From the NCBI GenBank assembly GCA_937902805.1, contig CALEMB010000041.1, forward strand, positions 1 to 64,000: 64,000 nt of DNA, read 5' to 3'. Every line of letters starts with the position of its first letter. Position 1 is the first letter of the stretch. A model generated the notes under the pieces. The model made no database searches, was not told where the DNA came from, and saw nothing but the letters and a program-made list of their open reading frames with translations. The position numbers and the translations under genes are program-made. This document shows, piece by piece, positions 9,388 to 18,599 of the stretch. This DNA comes from an uncultured Bacteroidales bacterium (GTDB lineage Bacteria; Bacteroidota; Bacteroidia; Bacteroidales; F082).

Positions 9388-9395
9388 CAAAGATA
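9388..9395 (-). promoter_or_regulatory. -7 promoter box (TATCTTTG) of the C10 peptidase gene
   Basis: A perfect TAnnTTTG match on the minus strand, 32 bases before the start codon at 9356. Confidence 0.6.
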
Positions 9396-9444
9396 CAGCC
9401 TTTTTATGATTAGTTGATGAAATTATTTCTTTTTTAACTATTAT

Positions 9445-9477
9445 TTGAAAAGTTTTCAAAATAATTTCTATATTTGC
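9445..9477 (+). promoter_or_regulatory. Bacteroidota promoter of the membrane protein gene
   Basis: TTTG at 9445-9448 (-33) and TATATTTG at 9470-9477 (-7) are 21 bases apart, the spacing expected for the Bacteroidota primary sigma factor. Confidence 0.65.
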
Positions 9478-9525
9478 AACGAATAGATTAAATTCAATTA
9501 TTGTTTAACTTAAAATTCTATCAGT

Positions 9526-10197
9526 ATGGTACTAGACATTATCATTTACATCGCCGTATTTGGGGCGATAGGCCTGGCCATTTACTCTGTCTTCAAGAGA
9601 ACCAAGAACGTTGACCCTAATGTTGCGGGTTATGTCTATAACGGGAAGCCCTGGGTGACGTGGCTGTTTGTGCTCACCTTGCTTGCAATATTGTTTTATA
9701 CTTTCGTCATGCCCATTCCTCTTATCAGTGGTCAAATCAGCTACCGACCAGAGTGGAGTGGTTTGGGTTTGTTGGCCTATGCAATAGTGCTTTACATTTG
9801 CTATTCTATCATTGCCTTTATTCCGGCTACAGCCGAGGAAATAGAAGATAATAAAGAAAAAGGAAATACTGTTTTAGGTACTGTGGGGTCCACCGCGGCT
9901 TCTGTGTTCTCAGTTATTTTGAGCACCATTGGTGCTATCCTTGCCAGCATTCCGGGAATGATTAGTGAAGCCTTGAATCCAACCCTGGCCATTAAGACTG
10001 TTGGAAATACAGTGTATAGAGTCGTCGGTAATGGCGTCGAACATGCCCTTTGGGGCATCTTGGGCTTGGCCTTGGCTGTGATTGTGGTGGCTGCAATCAT
10101 CATCTTTGCTGCAATGGTTCTAGCCCTTGGCGGTACATTCGCCATAGGTATCATTGCTGTTATCAAGTTTTTCAAGAACCTCGCTGTCAGAAAGTAA
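9526..10197 (+). CDS. Multi-pass membrane protein of unknown function
   Basis: A 223-residue protein with about five hydrophobic segments. The first spans residues 4-22, two more lie near 45-63 and 80-100, and a pair near 170-215 is very rich in Ala, Ile and Val. Between them is a charged stretch (ATAEEIEDNKEKGN) and a Ser/Ala-rich amphipathic region. The basic tail KFFKNLAVRK suggests a cytoplasmic C-terminus. No family was recognised and neighbours give no functional clue. It has its own promoter and terminator. Confidence 0.75.
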   Translation: MVLDIIIYIAVFGAIGLAIYSVFKRTKNVDPNVAGYVYNGKPWVTWLFVLTLLAILFYTFVMPIPLISGQISYRPEWSGLGLLAYAIVLYICYSIIAFIPATAEEIEDNKEKGNTVLGTVGSTAASVFSVILSTIGAILASIPGMISEALNPTLAIKTVGNTVYRVVGNGVEHALWGILGLALAVIVVAAIIIFAAMVLALGGTFAIGIIAVIKFFKNLAVRK

Positions 10198-10210
10198 TCA
10201 TCATATGGTA

Positions 10211-10246
10211 CTAAAGAGCAAAAGGGGACGCCCCCTTTTGCTTTAG
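10211..10246. terminator. Bidirectional terminator between the membrane protein gene and ettA
   Basis: GCAAAAGGGG pairs with CCCCTTTTGC around a short loop, extended outward by CTAAAG and TTTAG. It lies between two convergent stop codons and overlaps the last bases of ettA. Confidence 0.75.
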
Positions 10247-11922
10247 TCTCCTTTCAGTTTCTTGTATCTAAAGCGTTTCGGCTCCGTGTTGCCGAGACGC
10301 TTCATTTTGTTCTCCTCGTATTCGGAGTAGCTTCCCTCGAAGAAATAGACCTGCGAGTTGCCCTCGAAGGCGAGGATATGGGTGGCCACACGGTCGAGGA
10401 ACCAACGGTCGTGACTAATGATGACGGCGCAGCCAGCGAAGTTTTCCAAGCCTTCTTCTAAAGCGCGGAGCGTGTTCACGTCGATGTCGTTGGTGGGCTC
10501 GTCCAAAAGTAGCACGTTAGCTTCCTGTTTCAAAGTTAAGGCGAGATGCATGCGGTTGCGCTCACCACCGGAGAGCACGCCAGCCTTCTTTTGTTGGTCG
10601 TTGCCACCGAAGTTGAAGCGTGAGACGTAGGCGCGCGAGTTCATGCTGCGCTTGCCGAGCTGAATCAGTTCATTGCCGCCGCTGATGACTTCCCAGACGG
10701 TCTTTTCGGGGTCAATGTCGGCGTGCTGTTGGTCGACGTAGCCGATTTTCACGGTCTCACCGACTTCAAAGGTGCCTGAGTCGGGTTGCTCCAAGCCCAT
10801 GATGAGGCGGAACAAGGTCGTTTTACCTGCGCCGTTGGGACCTATGACGCCCACGATGCCGCCTTGCGGCAGGCTGAAACTCAAGTTTTCGAATAAAAGT
10901 TTGTCGCCGTAGGCCTTGGTGACATCATGTGCCTCGATGACTTTGGTGCCGAGACGGTCGCCGTTAGGGATATAGATTTCGAGTTTTTCTTCTTTTTCCT
11001 TCACGTCCTCGTTGAGCATTTTCTCATACGATTCCAGACGAGCCTTACCCTTGGCGTGACGTGCTTTCGGGGCCATGCGCACCCATTCCAGCTCGCGTTC
11101 GAGGGTCTTGCGGCGTTTGCTCTCGGTCTTTTCTTCCATGGCGAGGCGGGCGGTCTTTTGGTCGAGCCACGACGAGTAGTTGCCCTTCCACGGGATGCCC
11201 TCGCCACGGTCGAGTTCGAGGATCCAGCCGGCCACATGGTCGAGAAAGTAACGGTCATGGGTGACGGCGATGACGGTGCCTTTGTATTGTTGCAAGTGGC
11301 TTTCCAACCATTGGATGCTCTCGGCATCGAGGTGGTTGGTGGGCTCGTCGAGGAGCAAAATGTCGGGCTCTTGCAGGAGCAGACGGCAGAGCGCCACGCG
11401 GCGTCGTTCTCCTCCTGAGAGGTTGCGCACGGGCGTGTCGCCATCGGGACAGTTGAGGGCATCCATGGCGCGTTCCAGTTTGTTGTCGAGCTCCCAAGCG
11501 TCGTGTTGCTCGATGAGTTCGGTCAGCTCGCCTTGACGGGCAATCAGCTTGTCGAAGTCGGCTTCGGGCTCGGCAAATTTGTTGTTGATTTCCTCGTATT
11601 CCTTGAGGATGTCGACAATCTCTTGCACGCCTTCTTCCACCACTTGGCGGACGGTCTTGTTATCGTCGAGTTGTGGCTCCTGATCGAGCATGCCGACCGA
11701 ATAGCCGGGCGAGAAGACCACTTCGCCGTTGTATGATTTCTCCTTGCCGGCGATGATGCGCAGCAGGGTGGATTTTCCTGCTCCGTTCAGGCCGATGATG
11801 CCGATTTTGGCGCCATAGAAGAAGGAGAGGTAGATGTCTTTCAGGATTTGTCGCGACGGTGGGATGATTTTGCTTACGCCCACCATCGAGAAGATGATTT
11901 TTTTGTCGTCGGGTTGTGCCAT
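10243..11922 (-). CDS. ettA: Energy-dependent translational throttle protein EttA (ABC-F ATPase)
   Basis: A 559-residue soluble protein with two ABC domains and no membrane segment. It has Walker A GLNGAGKST (domain 1) and GPNGAGKTT (domain 2), signatures [12 protein letters not shown] and LSGGERNRMHLA, and Walker B LLLDEPTNHLD and LLLDEPTNDID. The charged linker after domain 1 fits the P-site tRNA-interaction motif of ABC-F proteins. Length and the opening (DKKIIFSMVGVSK) match EttA, which binds the ribosomal E site and gates the first elongation step according to the ATP/ADP ratio. It lies 14 bases downstream of a glycosyltransferase gene on the same strand. Confidence 0.95.
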   Translation of the reverse strand: MAQPDDKKIIFSMVGVSKIIPPSRQILKDIYLSFFYGAKIGIIGLNGAGKSTLLRIIAGKEKSYNGEVVFSPGYSVGMLDQEPQLDDNKTVRQVVEEGVQEIVDILKEYEEINNKFAEPEADFDKLIARQGELTELIEQHDAWELDNKLERAMDALNCPDGDTPVRNLSGGERRRVALCRLLLQEPDILLLDEPTNHLDAESIQWLESHLQQYKGTVIAVTHDRYFLDHVAGWILELDRGEGIPWKGNYSSWLDQKTARLAMEEKTESKRRKTLERELEWVRMAPKARHAKGKARLESYEKMLNEDVKEKEEKLEIYIPNGDRLGTKVIEAHDVTKAYGDKLLFENLSFSLPQGGIVGVIGPNGAGKTTLFRLIMGLEQPDSGTFEVGETVKIGYVDQQHADIDPEKTVWEVISGGNELIQLGKRSMNSRAYVSRFNFGGNDQQKKAGVLSGGERNRMHLALTLKQEANVLLLDEPTNDIDVNTLRALEEGLENFAGCAVIISHDRWFLDRVATHILAFEGNSQVYFFEGSYSEYEENKMKRLGNTEPKRFRYKKLKGD

Positions 11923-11936
11923 ATTCAGTTGAGAGT

Positions 11937-13121
11937 TTAGGGTTTAGAGTTTAGAGTTGAGACCATTGCGTTTTCGAGGGTTTTCGTCGCTCGTCCCCAA
12001 TCGTAAACACGGTTGGTGAAATCAAACCCTGCCTGTGCGATTTGTTCCGCCTTTTGCGTGTCGCTAAGCAAGGTGATGATATTCTGTGCCATTTCCTCGG
12101 CGTTGCTACCAATCAAGATTTCCTCATTGGGTTTTGCTCCCAGTGAGGCGTTGGCCAAAGGCGAAGTGATGGCGGGCAAACGCATTGACATGGCCTCCAA
12201 TAATTTGTTCTGTAAGCCTGTGCCGATGCGCATAGGTGCGATGAACACACGGCTTTGGGCGTATGCATCGCGGATGTCATCAAGCCAGCCACTGACTATG
12301 ATTTTGTTCGAGGCTGCTTTCTTGACCTTCGGGTCGGGGGTGGCACCAGCGATGTACAATGTTGTCTCGGGCAAAGTCTTCCACACGATGGGCATAATCT
12401 CATCTGCTAGATACTCCACAGCATTCACGTTGGGTGGATAGCTCATGTTGCCGGTAAACACGAGGTCGTATTTCTTTTCGCGCTCCATCGGTTTGAAGAA
12501 GTCGTGGTCCACGCCGTTGGGGATGATGAGGATTTCGTTGCGTTTCTCATGGGGGAACAAAGCCCTGTCGGGTTCGCTGATGATGGTCTTTACATCAAAA
12601 TCGTCGAAAATGGCGGCTTCGTAGCGTTTCAGGCGGCGGTATTCCATGTTGAAAACCGGTCGTGTGACGAATGAGGCGATGTCGGCTCGGCGTTTCATGC
12701 CGTAGGAGAAGATATCCTGATAGTCAATGGCTTTCGGTAGGTCTTTTTGTCGTATGTATTCTGCCACACGCAGCAGCTGTCCGTATAAAATATTGGGCTT
12801 GTGCTTGGCAATCAGGGCATCGATTTTCTTGGCAGCCTTGCGGTTGAAGAAGTAGCCACATTGCATGGGCAAGCCTTTGCAGAAGGCACGGGCTAGGCCC
12901 AAGAGTATCTGGGGCTTCGTGATTTTGATGAAGCTGATGGATTGGCAATAGGGCTGCAAGGCACGAAAGGCATCCTGCTCGCTGACCTTCGGGCTATCGT
13001 TCAAAGCGCAGAGGACAATCTCGTTGTGCTTTGCAAGTTGTTTTATCTGGTTGAATGCTCGCAGCTTATCGCCTTTTTCCAGCGGATAGGGAATGCGGGG
13101 CAATAGGACGAATATCTTCAT
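11937..13121 (-). CDS. Glycosyltransferase family 4 protein
   Basis: About 394 residues from MKIFVLLPRIPYPLEKGDKLR. A longer start at 13142 is possible, but the typical GT4 opening begins here. The N-terminal domain has the PYPLEKGDKLRAFNQIKQL acceptor-side opening. The C-terminal Rossmann half carries NGVDHDFF and the nucleotide-sugar region (VFIAPMRIGTGLQNKLLEAMSMRLP). It most resembles the sugar transferases related to TIGR03087. It forms a tandem pair with the GT4 gene at 13154-14371, so both probably act on the same surface glycan. The donor sugar is unknown. Confidence 0.85.
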   Translation of the reverse strand: MKIFVLLPRIPYPLEKGDKLRAFNQIKQLAKHNEIVLCALNDSPKVSEQDAFRALQPYCQSISFIKITKPQILLGLARAFCKGLPMQCGYFFNRKAAKKIDALIAKHKPNILYGQLLRVAEYIRQKDLPKAIDYQDIFSYGMKRRADIASFVTRPVFNMEYRRLKRYEAAIFDDFDVKTIISEPDRALFPHEKRNEILIIPNGVDHDFFKPMEREKKYDLVFTGNMSYPPNVNAVEYLADEIMPIVWKTLPETTLYIAGATPDPKVKKAASNKIIVSGWLDDIRDAYAQSRVFIAPMRIGTGLQNKLLEAMSMRLPAITSPLANASLGAKPNEEILIGSNAEEMAQNIITLLSDTQKAEQIAQAGFDFTNRVYDWGRATKTLENAMVSTLNSKP

Positions 13122-13153
13122 CTCGTAGGATTTAGGGGACAAAGATAGTAAAA

Positions 13154-14371
13154 TTATAGAAAACTAATCTTACTTCCCGGCCGAATCTGCTCATAGAACA
13201 TCAGCAGACGGGTGATGATCTTACGGTTGTCGTAGGTGCTTTCAATCAGTTTTCGGGCCTCTTTGCCTATTTTGACCGCAATCTCCGGGTTTTCGTTGAT
13301 GCTGCGGATGGCTTCCACCATCTTGGCCTTGTTCTCCGCGATGATGAGGTTGACTTCCTCGTCGTAAAGGATGCCCTCTGCGCCCACGCGTGTGGTGATG
13401 ACGGTCTTCCCCATGGCCATCGACTCGATGATCTTGATGCGGATGCCGCTTCCCGAAAGCAAGGGCACGATGGCCACATCATGGTTGGCTACAAATTCTT
13501 TGGCGTCAGGCACCTCACCGATGACATCGACATGCGGGTCTTTCAACTCCTTGAGCCACTCGGGCATGTTGCGTCCTGCCAGATGATACACAAAGTCACA
13601 GACCTTTTCCACCGTCTTGGGTAGCACCTCGTCAATGAACCAGCGTATGCCTTCTTCGTTGGGCATCCAGTTCATGGAGCCGATGTGGTAGAACTTAGGC
13701 TTGCCCTCAATCTCGTATTTCGGCGTAAACTCCTCTGGATAAACGCCATACGGTATGTCAATGATGGGTTTTGAGCAGTATTTGCGGAAGAAAGCAGCAT
13801 CTTTGCGGGTAATAGCGGCGATGCCGTCGACGGTCTCCAAAGCGGAGAGTTCATACTCCTTTAAGGTCCTCGCCAAGTGGTTGATATACCAACGTTTTAC
13901 GAAAAATCCGGTCTCCTTGGCGATACGCTCCCAAATCTTGTGTTCGACATTGTGGGCGCGCAGCACGATCATGGCTTTGGAATGCTTGCGGATGGTTTCG
14001 ACATAGGGCGTCATGTAGAGCATCTCCAATTGTACCACATCAAATTGCTCTTTTTCAAGTACTACAGAGAGCCTTTCCTTGAATTCCTTGGAGATGAAGC
14101 GTTCCACATGGTATGATTTCCTGCTAAAAAGGTTGACGAAGGCTTTCAAAGGCTTGATGCTCAAGTCGACGTCAATGAGTTCGATGCCAGTCTTTTTCTT
14201 GTATTCTTCGGGGATGTCGCTTTCCTTGACGTTGAATTTCTCGCTGTTGATTGCCAACACCTTGACCTGATGCCCTGCTTCAAGCAGCCCCGTGATGATG
14301 CTGTTCATCGCCATGGGACCGCCTTCGGAGGCAGGGTAGGGAGGTTTGTTGCAGAGTAGGAGTATTTTCAT
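13154..14371 (-). CDS. Glycosyltransferase family 4 protein
   Basis: A 405-residue GT-B enzyme. It opens MKILLLCNKPPYPASEGGPMAMNSII, with the Gly-rich acceptor loop. The C-terminal half has GSMNWMPNEEGIRWFIDEVLP and VAIVPLLSGSGIRIKIIESMAMGKTVITT, the usual donor-site Glu region. It lies 11 bases downstream of the LptF/G-type gene and 32 bases upstream of the second GT4, so three envelope genes probably share one transcript. The specific linkage cannot be read from the sequence. Confidence 0.88.
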   Translation of the reverse strand: MKILLLCNKPPYPASEGGPMAMNSIITGLLEAGHQVKVLAINSEKFNVKESDIPEEYKKKTGIELIDVDLSIKPLKAFVNLFSRKSYHVERFISKEFKERLSVVLEKEQFDVVQLEMLYMTPYVETIRKHSKAMIVLRAHNVEHKIWERIAKETGFFVKRWYINHLARTLKEYELSALETVDGIAAITRKDAAFFRKYCSKPIIDIPYGVYPEEFTPKYEIEGKPKFYHIGSMNWMPNEEGIRWFIDEVLPKTVEKVCDFVYHLAGRNMPEWLKELKDPHVDVIGEVPDAKEFVANHDVAIVPLLSGSGIRIKIIESMAMGKTVITTRVGAEGILYDEEVNLIIAENKAKMVEAIRSINENPEIAVKIGKEARKLIESTYDNRKIITRLLMFYEQIRPGSKISFL

Positions 14372-14382
14372 TATGGAAGGTA

Positions 14383-15876
14383 TTATGCTGTTTGTATCGG
14401 CCCTTCGCGTCCTTCGATAGGCTCAGGAACCTGCTCAGGGGCTTTGTGGCGTTTGAATAGCCGTTGGAAGAATTTCTTCCAGCTGTCGCTGTCGAACAAC
14501 GCCGCGTCGGTGGTGGCCTTAAAGGTGAAGAACAGCCCGACGGGCATGAGCACAAGGGACGATAGCCACACGCCGAGGAACATGTTGAGGTCACCGAATA
14601 CCGCCATGCGCTCGCAGATGGTCGAAATGAGGTGGTAAATAATAAAAAACACCACCGAGATGACCACGGGAAGCCCCAATCCACCTTTGCGGATGATGCT
14701 GCCCAAAGGCGCGCCTATGAAGAAGAAGATAATGCAGGCGATGCTCAGTGTAAACTTCTTGTGCCATTCCTTTTTGTGCTTGTTGATGTTCTCGTTTTGC
14801 GAACTGAGGTCTGTCTTATTGAAAGCCACATTGTCCTTGGCATTTTGTGCGGTGCCGACGGCCATGTTGACGATGGCGGTGCGTTGTTCGTCGTCGTAGT
14901 TTTCGAGCAAAGGCCAGCGCAGGATGAAGCTGGTGTCGATAGCCATCGTGTCGGCTGTTGGCTCGGGCAGACTGAGGCTGTTGTGGTTGGCCCATCGTCG
15001 CTCAAAACCTTGAGAGAAAGCCTGCTGTTTGGTGTCGTAACGATGTTCTAACGAATCCAACGAATGCGAGAGCTGTCGGATGTTCATCATCTGCTGGTAC
15101 GACTTGTACATGTCCTCGCTCGACCGTGTCATGTCGAACGAGGCAAGGCTGAACTTGATTTGTTCCTCCTTGAACGACATGCGCTCGAAAGGCCGGTTGT
15201 CCTTGTAATTGTCGACCGAGACGATGTCGGTATAGTTGTAGCCGTTGTAAAGCGTGAAGATGATGTTGCGTTGGTTGGGACTCATGGTCATGTAACCCGA
15301 GTCGGCGGAGATGATTTTGGTGTTGCCGGTATGGTCGGTGTGGTCGTAAATTTTCACTCCGTAAATGTGGCTGCCGTCCTTACCTTTTTTATCCACATAG
15401 ATGACATAGTTCTCGATGTCTTTGTAGAACACGCCTTCTTTGATGTTGAAGGCCAGTTTCTGCCGCTGTACGTCGGTGAGCAAAGTGCGCCATTTTAGGG
15501 TAGCGATAGGAATGAGGCTGTTGGAGATGAAGAAAGCCAACACGCTGAGCATCAGTGAAAAATAGAGTAGGGGCCGCATCGAACGCCACATAGAAATGCC
15601 TGAGGCTTTCATGGCCACCAGCTCGTAATGCTCGCCGAGGTTGCCAAAACACATCAGCAAGGCCAACAGCAGCGCCAAAGGCAATGACATGGGGATGGCG
15701 GTGATGGAAGTATAAAATAATAATTCTGCTATAATATTGAATTCCAACCCCTTGCCAACCAAATCGTCCACATAAAGCCACACGAATTGCATTACCCAAA
15801 TAAACACCACAATAAAGAAGGTGAGTACAAAGGTGCCCAAAAACGATTTGGTGATATAGCGGTAAAGTTTTTTCAT
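14383..15876 (-). CDS. LptF/LptG family permease (YjgP/YjgQ)
   Basis: About 497 residues. It has an inner-membrane segment near the N-terminus (FLGTFVLTFFIVVFIWVMQFVWLY), further segments to about residue 120, a large periplasmic domain (about 130-360) and three C-terminal segments. PMSLPLALLLALLMCFGNLGEHYELVAMKASGIS is the conserved YjgP/YjgQ core that contacts the LptB ATPase; an lptB gene lies at the right edge of this window. These permeases extract LPS and pass it to the Lpt bridge. MKKLYRYI at 15876 is preferred as start. The last 18 residues (APEQVPEPIEGREGPIQTA) are encoded by a dispersed extragenic-type repeat that has become coding. Confidence 0.88.
   Translation of the reverse strand: MKKLYRYITKSFLGTFVLTFFIVVFIWVMQFVWLYVDDLVGKGLEFNIIAELLFYTSITAIPMSLPLALLLALLMCFGNLGEHYELVAMKASGISMWRSMRPLLYFSLMLSVLAFFISNSLIPIATLKWRTLLTDVQRQKLAFNIKEGVFYKDIENYVIYVDKKGKDGSHIYGVKIYDHTDHTGNTKIISADSGYMTMSPNQRNIIFTLYNGYNYTDIVSVDNYKDNRPFERMSFKEEQIKFSLASFDMTRSSEDMYKSYQQMMNIRQLSHSLDSLEHRYDTKQQAFSQGFERRWANHNSLSLPEPTADTMAIDTSFILRWPLLENYDDEQRTAIVNMAVGTAQNAKDNVAFNKTDLSSQNENINKHKKEWHKKFTLSIACIIFFFIGAPLGSIIRKGGLGLPVVISVVFFIIYHLISTICERMAVFGDLNMFLGVWLSSLVLMPVGLFFTFKATTDAALFDSDSWKKFFQRLFKRHKAPEQVPEPIEGREGPIQTA
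14401..14443. repeat. Dispersed repeat (CCTTCGA(T/C)AGGCTCAGG family) inside a coding end
   Basis: CCCTTCGCGTCCTTCGATAGGCTCAGG-type sequence matches the arms of the inverted repeat at 18600-18667. Here it encodes the C-terminal tail of the LptF/G permease. Confidence 0.55.
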
Positions 15877-15895
15877 TTTTAACAAAAGAACGCTG

Positions 15896-15903
15896 CAAAG
15901 TTA
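15896..15903 (-). promoter_or_regulatory. -7 promoter box (TAACTTTG) of the LptF/G-GT4 unit
   Basis: A perfect TAnnTTTG match on the minus strand, 20 bases before the preferred start at 15876. It faces away from the plus-strand box at 15913-15920, only nine bases off. Confidence 0.6.
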
Positions 15904-15912
15904 GAAAAATTC

Positions 15913-15920
15913 TATCTTTG
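15913..15920 (+). promoter_or_regulatory. -7 promoter box (TATCTTTG) of the PAS protein gene
   Basis: A perfect TAnnTTTG match, 20 bases before the ATG at 15941. Confidence 0.6.
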
Positions 15921-15940
15921 CCCCAAAAATTACACGCACT

Positions 15941-16276
15941 ATGAATCCAGTAGATTATTTCAAAGGGCTGAACATAGCCATTACGATTAGCGCCAAAGAC
16001 GGCGAAATCCTTTACCAAAACGACAGTTCCATTGAAGTGAACGGCGACGCCCGTGGCCGTGACTTAATGAAATGCCACAACGAACGTTCGCAACAAATTA
16101 TTCGTCACCTTCTAGACGATGCCGCTACCAACGTCTACACCATTTCAAAGAAAGGAAAGAAAAAATTGATTTACCAGACCCCGTGGTACGAAGACGATGC
16201 CAAGCAGGTGGTCGGTGGCCTTGTGGAGTTTTCCATCATCCTTCCAGAGGAGATGCCGCATTACGATAGAGGATAA
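15941..16276 (+). CDS. Small stand-alone PAS-domain protein
   Basis: A 111-residue soluble protein, essentially one PAS domain. ITISAKDGEILYQNDSS is the typical opening strand pair. DLMKCHNERSQQIIRHLL and KKLIYQTPWYEDD match a Bacteroidales PAS subfamily that keeps a CHNERS motif. There is no output domain, so it probably senses a ligand and acts through a partner, or it is a small binding protein; this is inference. It has its own promoter and a strong terminator shared with ackA. Confidence 0.75.
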   Translation: MNPVDYFKGLNIAITISAKDGEILYQNDSSIEVNGDARGRDLMKCHNERSQQIIRHLLDDAATNVYTISKKGKKKLIYQTPWYEDDAKQVVGGLVEFSIILPEEMPHYDRG

Positions 16277-16312
16277 ATGAAAAAAGGGCGCTGAGGCGCC
16301 CTTTTTTTCATT
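16277..16312. terminator. Bidirectional terminator between the PAS gene and ackA
   Basis: AAAAAAGGGCGC and GCGCCCTTTTTT form a stem with loop TGAG, flanked by further A and T. It serves two convergent genes. Confidence 0.9.
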
Positions 16313-16321
16313 TTTGTGACT

Positions 16322-17527
16322 TTATTTCGTCACCAAATTATACGTATCTTGTGCGATGACGAATTCCTCGTCGGTAGGATACACCACCACAGTGACCTTT
16401 GAATTAGGTGTGGAGATGACACCAGCATCGCCAATGGTTTCCTTGTTGATCTTACGGTCGAACTCGATGCCAAGGCCTTCCATGTTTTCGAGGATGGCTT
16501 CACGCATGAACCATGCGTTTTCGCCGATGCCGCCCGTCATCACGATGATGTCGGCACCGTTCATCACAGCCATGTAGCCACCGATATACTTCTTCACCCG
16601 GTGGGCGAACATGTTGAAAGCGTAGGTGCTGCGTTCGTCACCTTCTTCTTTAGCGGCGCGCACGTCACGCATATCCTGCTTGCCGCCTGTGATGCCCACG
16701 AGACCGGATTTTTTGTTCACCAAAGTGTTCATTTCCTTGGTGTTGAGGCCTTCCTTGTCCATGATGTACATAAAAGCTCCCACGTCGAGGTCTCCTGTGC
16801 GGCTGCCCATGACGAGACCCTCAACGGGTGTAAAGCCCATGGAAGTCTCCACCGACTTGCCATATTCGACTGCGGCGATGCTGGCACCGCTGCCCAAGTG
16901 GCAGGTGACAATCTTCGACTGCTTCCAGTCTTTGCTGACGAAAGCGGCAGCCTTCTCGGCTACGTATTTGTGGCTGGTGCCATGGAAGCCGTAGCGACGG
17001 ACGCGGTACTTCTCATAGTATTCGTAAGGCAGGGCATAGAGATATGCCTCGGCGGGCATGGTGCTGTGGAAAGAGGTGTCGAACACGGCAGCCATCGGGA
17101 TGCCAGGAAGCACTGCCTCCATGGCTGCGATGCCTTGCAAGGCACCTGGATTGTGCAGCGGGGCAAGGTCGCAGAGTTCCTTAATCAAGTTGACGACATT
17201 GTCGTCAATAAGGACGCTATGGGTGAATTTCTCACCACCATGGGCCACGCGGTGACCGACGGCGTTGATTTCCTTCAGATCCTTGATGACACCCATCTTC
17301 TCGTCTACCAAAGCCTTGAGCACCAGCTTGATGCCTTCGGTATGGTTCGGGATGGGAAGTTGCTCGTAATGCTTCTCACCATTGTATTTGTGGGTAAATT
17401 CGCCCATTTCGAGGCCGATGCGCTCCAAGAGGCCCTTGGCCAGGAGGCGCGATGAATTGGCGTTTTCCATCTCCAACAATTGGTATTTGATGGAAGAACT
17501 GCCGCAATTTAATACGAGGATTTTCAT
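16322..17527 (-). CDS. ackA: Acetate kinase
   Basis: A 401-residue cytoplasmic ASKHA-fold kinase converting acetyl phosphate and ADP to acetate and ATP. Visible family signatures are MKILVLNCGSSSIKYQL at the N-terminus, VFDTSFHSTMP, RRYGFHGTSHKYV and GSRTGDLDVG. Length equals the family norm. It starts 2 bases after the pta stop, so pta-ackA is one transcript that ends at the shared hairpin. Together they give substrate-level ATP from acetyl-CoA with acetate as fermentation product. Confidence 0.97.
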   Translation of the reverse strand: MKILVLNCGSSSIKYQLLEMENANSSRLLAKGLLERIGLEMGEFTHKYNGEKHYEQLPIPNHTEGIKLVLKALVDEKMGVIKDLKEINAVGHRVAHGGEKFTHSVLIDDNVVNLIKELCDLAPLHNPGALQGIAAMEAVLPGIPMAAVFDTSFHSTMPAEAYLYALPYEYYEKYRVRRYGFHGTSHKYVAEKAAAFVSKDWKQSKIVTCHLGSGASIAAVEYGKSVETSMGFTPVEGLVMGSRTGDLDVGAFMYIMDKEGLNTKEMNTLVNKKSGLVGITGGKQDMRDVRAAKEEGDERSTYAFNMFAHRVKKYIGGYMAVMNGADIIVMTGGIGENAWFMREAILENMEGLGIEFDRKINKETIGDAGVISTPNSKVTVVVYPTDEEFVIAQDTYNLVTK

Positions 17528-17529
17528 GG

Positions 17530-18543
17530 TTATTTCTGTTTTTGTGCGATTGCTTGATTACAGGTAATGGCGACCAATTTGTACACATCGTCGATGGAAC
17601 AGCCACGGCTGAGGTCGTTGCAGGGCTTGGCGAGGCCTTGCAGCACGGGACCAACGGCTTCGGCGCCAGCGAGACGTTGCACGAGTTTATAGGCAATGTT
17701 GCCGACTTCGAGGCAGGGGAACACGAGGGTGTTGGCCTTACCAGCGACAGGGCTGCCCGGGGCTTTGCTTGAACCGACGGACGGCACGATGGCGGCATCG
17801 GCTTGCAGCTCACCGTCGAGGACGAGGTCGGGACGACGCTCCTTGGCGATGCGGGTGGCTTCGATGACCTTGTCGACGACTTCATGCTTGGCGCTGCCCT
17901 TGGTGGAGAAACTCAGGATGGCAGTGACGGGGTCGATCTTGGCGATGGCCTTGGCAGTGTCGGCGGTGCAGATGGCGATTTCGGCCAGCTGCTCGGCGGT
18001 CGGCATGGGCGTGACGGCGCAGTCGGCGAAGACCATGCGGCCATCGGTGCCGTAAGGACAACCTTCGGGCAGGAACATCGTGAAGGCGCCACTGACGCAG
18101 CTCACGCCAGGAACGGTCTTGATGATCTGCAGGGCGGGACGGAGCATGTCGCCTGTAGTACTGCGGGCACCGCTGACGAGACCGTCGGCCTCACCAGCTT
18201 TCACCAGCAGGATGCCGAGGTACATGAAGTTGCCAGCCAGGTCGTAGGCCTGTTCAGGGGTCATGCCTTTGGCTTTGCGGATCTCGAAGAGGAGATCGGC
18301 ATATTTTTGACGATCGGGATTGGTCATCGGGTCGATGATGCGGGCCTTGTCGATGTTTTGGAGACCGAACTCAGCGGTCATTTCTTTGATCTTCTCGGCG
18401 GGACCGATAAGGATGACGTCAGCGACACCGTCAGCGAGAAGACGGTCGGCGGCTTTCAAGGTACGGGGCTCGTCGCCCTCGGGAAGCACAATGCGCTGCT
18501 TGTTGGCCTGCGCGTTGGCAATGATTTCTTGCATTAAAGTCAT
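17530..18543 (-). CDS. pta: Phosphate acetyltransferase
   Basis: A 337-residue short-form Pta (no N-terminal DRTGG or BioD-like domain) that makes acetyl phosphate from acetyl-CoA. The opening RIVLPEGDEPRTLKAA, the core LVKAGEADGLVSGARSTTGD and the late GSPVAGKANTLVFP are characteristic. It is the first gene of the pta-ackA operon. Its upstream region is AT-rich with tandem TTAATTGTTTA-like units (18547-18590) and then an inverted dispersed repeat. Confidence 0.97.
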   Translation of the reverse strand: MTLMQEIIANAQANKQRIVLPEGDEPRTLKAADRLLADGVADVILIGPAEKIKEMTAEFGLQNIDKARIIDPMTNPDRQKYADLLFEIRKAKGMTPEQAYDLAGNFMYLGILLVKAGEADGLVSGARSTTGDMLRPALQIIKTVPGVSCVSGAFTMFLPEGCPYGTDGRMVFADCAVTPMPTAEQLAEIAICTADTAKAIAKIDPVTAILSFSTKGSAKHEVVDKVIEATRIAKERRPDLVLDGELQADAAIVPSVGSSKAPGSPVAGKANTLVFPCLEVGNIAYKLVQRLAGAEAVGPVLQGLAKPCNDLSRGCSIDDVYKLVAITCNQAIAQKQK

Positions 18544-18599
18544 AGCGAATTGTTTAATTGTTTATCGTTTAATTGTTTAATCGTTATTATTGAAATCGG

